NCBI GenBank assembly: GCA_015062085.1 | Contig: SUVI01000160.1 | Location: 1 to 8,163, forward strand | Direction: 5' to 3' | DNA from: Planctomycetaceae bacterium | Lineage (GTDB): Bacteria; Planctomycetota; Planctomycetia; Pirellulales; Thermoguttaceae | DNA: 8,163 bases | Part shown: one piece after another, positions 6,216 through 8,163 of the stretch | Layout of the letters: each line of letters opens with the position of its first letter | Position numbering within the stretch: position 1 is the first letter of the stretch | The notes under the pieces: model-generated | The model's database searches: none | The model's input: the letters and a program-made list of their open reading frames with translations, nothing else | Told to the model about the DNA's origin: nothing | Position numbers and translations under genes: made by a program

Positions 6216-6244
6216 AGTATAGCATAGATCCGCATTTTACGCAA
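6216..6244 (-). promoter_or_regulatory. Extended -10 promoter upstream of the cyclophilin pair
   Basis: The minus strand carries TTGCGT at 6244-6239, an exact 17-nt spacer, then TATACT at 6221-6216 (5/6 match to the sigma-70-type -10 box). It is preceded by TGC, giving an extended -10. Transcription would start near 6209, leaving a leader of about 50 nt before the ATG at 6160. The -35 is weak (3/6), which suits an extended -10 promoter. It lies downstream of the PEP-CTERM gene's terminator, so the cyclophilin pair is probably a separate transcription unit. Confidence 0.6.
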
Positions 6245-6325
6245 GGGCACTTTGAGAAAAACTCTCATTCTTCCGCAAAATACCAGACACTCCCTGTCCG
6301 GATACGATCAACTGCCGGAGAAACG

Positions 6326-6365
6326 AAAAAGCCGATCCGAGGCTCGCAAACGCCCCAGATCGGCT
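6326..6365 (-). terminator. Intrinsic terminator of the PEP-CTERM surface protein gene
   Basis: On the minus strand AGCCGATC (6365-6358) pairs perfectly with GATCGGCT (6337-6330) around a 20-nt loop and runs into TTTTT (6330-6326). It begins 28 nt after the TAG stop at 6396-6394. Position and orientation fit termination of that gene. Confidence 0.82.
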
Positions 6366-6393
6366 GACTTTTCATAAAGGGTCCGACTCGTTT

Positions 6394-8163
6394 CTACTTT
6401 TTCTTCCGCCAGTAAAGCAACCCGAAACTACCGACCAAAAGCAGCATCCACGCGGACGGTTCCGGCACGGCATTGGCATCGATCGTCGCGTAGACCGTAT
6501 TGCCCACAACGGCCAGATCCCAGGAATACGCACTCGTCGACGTCAGCAGTGAGGTCCAAAAATCTACATCCTGATCCGCGCCAAAATCTTCCGACGTGTT
6601 CTGAATGATCGGATACGTCTGATCCGGAAGAACAAGTCCAAGCTCCAGCTCAATGGATCCAAGCTCCACATCAAACGAATCGGCTTTCAGCAGGTCCATG
6701 CCGTTCGCGTCCTGCTCCAGCAAAAGAACAGCATCCTGATCGAGCTTGAACTCTCCGTCAACGACCGCTTCTCCAACAGAAATTCCCGGCGAGAAAACCG
6801 AGTTCGTACCCACAGCGACTCCGCCGGTCATACTGCCCTGCAGATCGAGCCTGCCAGCCGAAACGGTCAGTTCATCCACGTTCAGACTGTCTTGCGGGGC
6901 ATTGATCTGCAACGTGCCGTCACCGGTTTTCGTGACATTTCCATTGCTCGTGCCGGAGATCCTTGAGGTGTCGGAAAGAGCCAACGATTTGGAGGCACCT
7001 TCGCGAACGTTCAGTTCCAGAGTTCCCGCGGAATCAGCCGTTCCGACGTTAAAGACGCCGCTGAAGGAATCGATCTCAGTCAGATCCGCCGTCAGCTTAC
7101 CGCCGTTGGAGACCGTGACGCCGCGAAGCTGGTAAATGTTGGTGCTGTCGTTTTCTCTGCCGGCAATGGCGACCTGTGCCTGATCGATGACGACCTGTGC
7201 GCTCTCGCCGGCCAGAACGATCCCGCCGTCGAAGGAATACGCACCGGCATCCTGGAACGTCAAAACGGAAGAAGCGCCTGCCAGATACAGGTCGTTTCCA
7301 TTTCCATTGCCGGCAGTATTGTCTGTGAAAGTTCCCACCGTATCATCGCCTGCAAAAGTCAGATTTCCTTCAGCGTAGACCGCACCGCCGAAATTGCTGG
7401 CAGTGTTCTTGCTGAACGTGAGCGTATCCGCCTGGATCACCCCATCGCCGCTCTTGATGGAAAGCGCGCCGCCGTAGTACCTGGATGTGTTGGAGTCGAA
7501 ACTAATGACACTGGCATCCGCGGCAAGCGACGTGCAGCTGACCGCGCCGCCGTAGGACCATTGATCTGAACTTGTGGTATTGTAGTTGCCTGTGAAATTG
7601 AACGTACCGGTTTCGAGAGTCAGTGCACCTGCGTAGATCGCTCCACCGTAATACTTGGCATAGTTACCTCCGAACGTAAAGACGGACCCGCTGTCCAGAC
7701 CGCGAAAGACAAGAGTCTGGGAGTGGAAGGCACCGCCGTCGTTATTTGCCGCGCAGTTCTGAGTAAACGAAATGTTCTTGCCCGTGATCGTCAGCGTACC
7801 GCCGCTCCGGATCGCGCCGCCGAAGTGAAGGGATTCGTTTTTGTTAAATAGGATCGTATCGGCTTTGATCGTTCCGCCGTTGGCAGCATAAAGCGCACCG
7901 CCGTAATACTTTGACGTATTGGAATCAAAATTGATGACCTTGGCATCTGTTTCTATGGATGTACAGGCAACCGCGCCACCGTAAGAATAATTAGCGGATT
8001 CGTCACGATTGTAGTTGCTCGTAAAATTAAATGTGCCGGTCCTGAGGGTCAGTGCGCCGACACTAAGCGCGCCGCCCATGTACCGGCTATTGTTTTGATT
8101 GAACGTCACGACGGAATCGGCACTCGTTCCCGACATCGAAAATGTTCCGGCAACCTGGATCGC
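6394..8163 (-). CDS. PEP-CTERM surface protein with Pmp-type repeats and autotransporter-like beta-strand region, 3' part
   Basis: The frame stays open to the window edge (AIQVAGTFS precedes the Met at 8136), so the start lies outside and 589 residues are visible. Residues 21-282 hold nine GGA[ILVF] motifs (at 30, 62, 88, 115, 143, 173, 205, 231, 259) alternating with ten FxxN motifs. This is the signature of chlamydial polymorphic outer membrane protein repeats, predicted to form a beta-helix. Residues about 405-460 (TKTGDGTLQINA, LTVSAGRLDLQG, SVFSPG) resemble the autotransporter-associated beta-strand repeat. The end is a PEP-CTERM signal: VPEPSAW at 566-572, a hydrophobic segment, then YWRKKK. 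In known systems an exosortase recognises this signal and delivers the protein to the envelope or exopolysaccharide; no exosortase is in the window. No beta-barrel translocator is present, unlike true Pmp autotransporters. Adhesion or surface-structure roles are inferred. Confidence 0.9.
   Translation of the reverse strand, partial: AIQVAGTFSMSGTSADSVVTFNQNNSRYMGGALSVGALTLRTGTFNFTSNYNRDESANYSYGGAVACTSIETDAKVINFDSNTSKYYGGALYAANGGTIKADTILFNKNESLHFGGAIRSGGTLTITGKNISFTQNCAANNDGGAFHSQTLVFRGLDSGSVFTFGGNYAKYYGGAIYAGALTLETGTFNFTGNYNTTSSDQWSYGGAVSCTSLAADASVISFDSNTSRYYGGALSIKSGDGVIQADTLTFSKNTASNFGGAVYAEGNLTFAGDDTVGTFTDNTAGNGNGNDLYLAGASSVLTFQDAGAYSFDGGIVLAGESAQVVIDQAQVAIAGRENDSTNIYQLRGVTVSNGGKLTADLTEIDSFSGVFNVGTADSAGTLELNVREGASKSLALSDTSRISGTSNGNVTKTGDGTLQINAPQDSLNVDELTVSAGRLDLQGSMTGGVAVGTNSVFSPGISVGEAVVDGEFKLDQDAVLLLEQDANGMDLLKADSFDVELGSIELELGLVLPDQTYPIIQNTSEDFGADQDVDFWTSLLTSTSAYSWDLAVVGNTVYATIDANAVPEPSAWMLLLVGSFGLLYWRKKK
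6397..6468 (-). other. PEP-CTERM sorting signal (24 codons)
   Basis: The last 24 codons encode the tripartite signal: a Pro-Glu-Pro motif (VPEPSAW), a hydrophobic stretch of about 12 residues rich in Leu, Val, Gly and Phe, and a basic tail (RKKK). All three parts are in the usual order and at the extreme C-terminus, so the assignment is strong. It predicts an exosortase of the EpsH/Xrt family elsewhere in this genome. Confidence 0.93.
7354..8103 (-). repeat. Two about 106-residue modules of Pmp-like repeats, offset 143 codons
   Basis: The module at 8103-7786 and the one at 7674-7354 encode closely similar protein: GGALSVGALTLRTGTFNFTSNYN versus GGAIYAGALTLETGTFNFTGNYN in pieces, then SYGGAV.CTS, FDSNTS.YYGGAL, KADTI or QADTL, and FGGA. 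Silent sites differ often, so the duplication is old compared with the LRR array at the left end. Each module spans four GGA/FxxN pairs, suggesting growth of the beta-helix by whole-module duplication. Confidence 0.8.

Noticed and set aside
8134..8136. The ATG at 8136-8134 as the start of the PEP-CTERM protein.
   Set aside because: The frame continues to the window edge with sequence of the same repeat character, and there is no signal peptide after this Met, so the true start is beyond the window.

Overview
The window reads as part of a Gram-negative bacterial chromosome. It most likely comes from the PVC superphylum, with a host-associated planctomycete or relative as my best guess. This is inferred from the mix of protein families: a BspA-type leucine-rich repeat protein, a PEP-CTERM surface protein built of chlamydial Pmp-like repeats, and exported cyclophilins with a helical N-terminal half. 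No rRNA or other taxonomic marker is present.

Layout from left to right. (1) Positions 1-1129, plus strand: the 3' part of a BspA-like surface protein gene with 14 tandem 22-23-residue leucine-rich repeats. (2) A convergent, probably bidirectional terminator at about 1200-1237. (3) Positions 1236-3282, minus strand: a two-gene unit of a three-zinc-site zinc-ribbon protein (upstream) and an FGGY-family sugar kinase (downstream, 40 nt gap). (4) Positions 3423-6160, minus strand: two neighbouring paralogous exported proteins with a cyclophilin domain. The downstream copy keeps most catalytic residues; the upstream copy has lost nearly all of them. (5) Positions 6394-8163, minus strand: the 3' part of a large cell-surface protein with Pmp-type GGA[ILV]/FxxN repeats, an autotransporter-associated beta-strand region and a C-terminal PEP-CTERM sorting signal. 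A clear terminator follows it, and a good extended -10 promoter lies in front of the cyclophilin pair.

The exported products (LRR protein, cyclophilin pair, PEP-CTERM protein) suggest an envelope or surface neighbourhood, but nothing ties the five genes into one pathway. The kinase and zinc-ribbon protein look like cytoplasmic genes. I see no CRISPR array, tRNA, rRNA, transposase, integrase or defence cassette. The best candidates for something under-described are the active/inactive cyclophilin pair with its two CxxC motifs, the Pmp plus PEP-CTERM architecture, the three-site zinc protein, and the LRR array with identical cores and variable faces. No gap between genes exceeds 300 bases.
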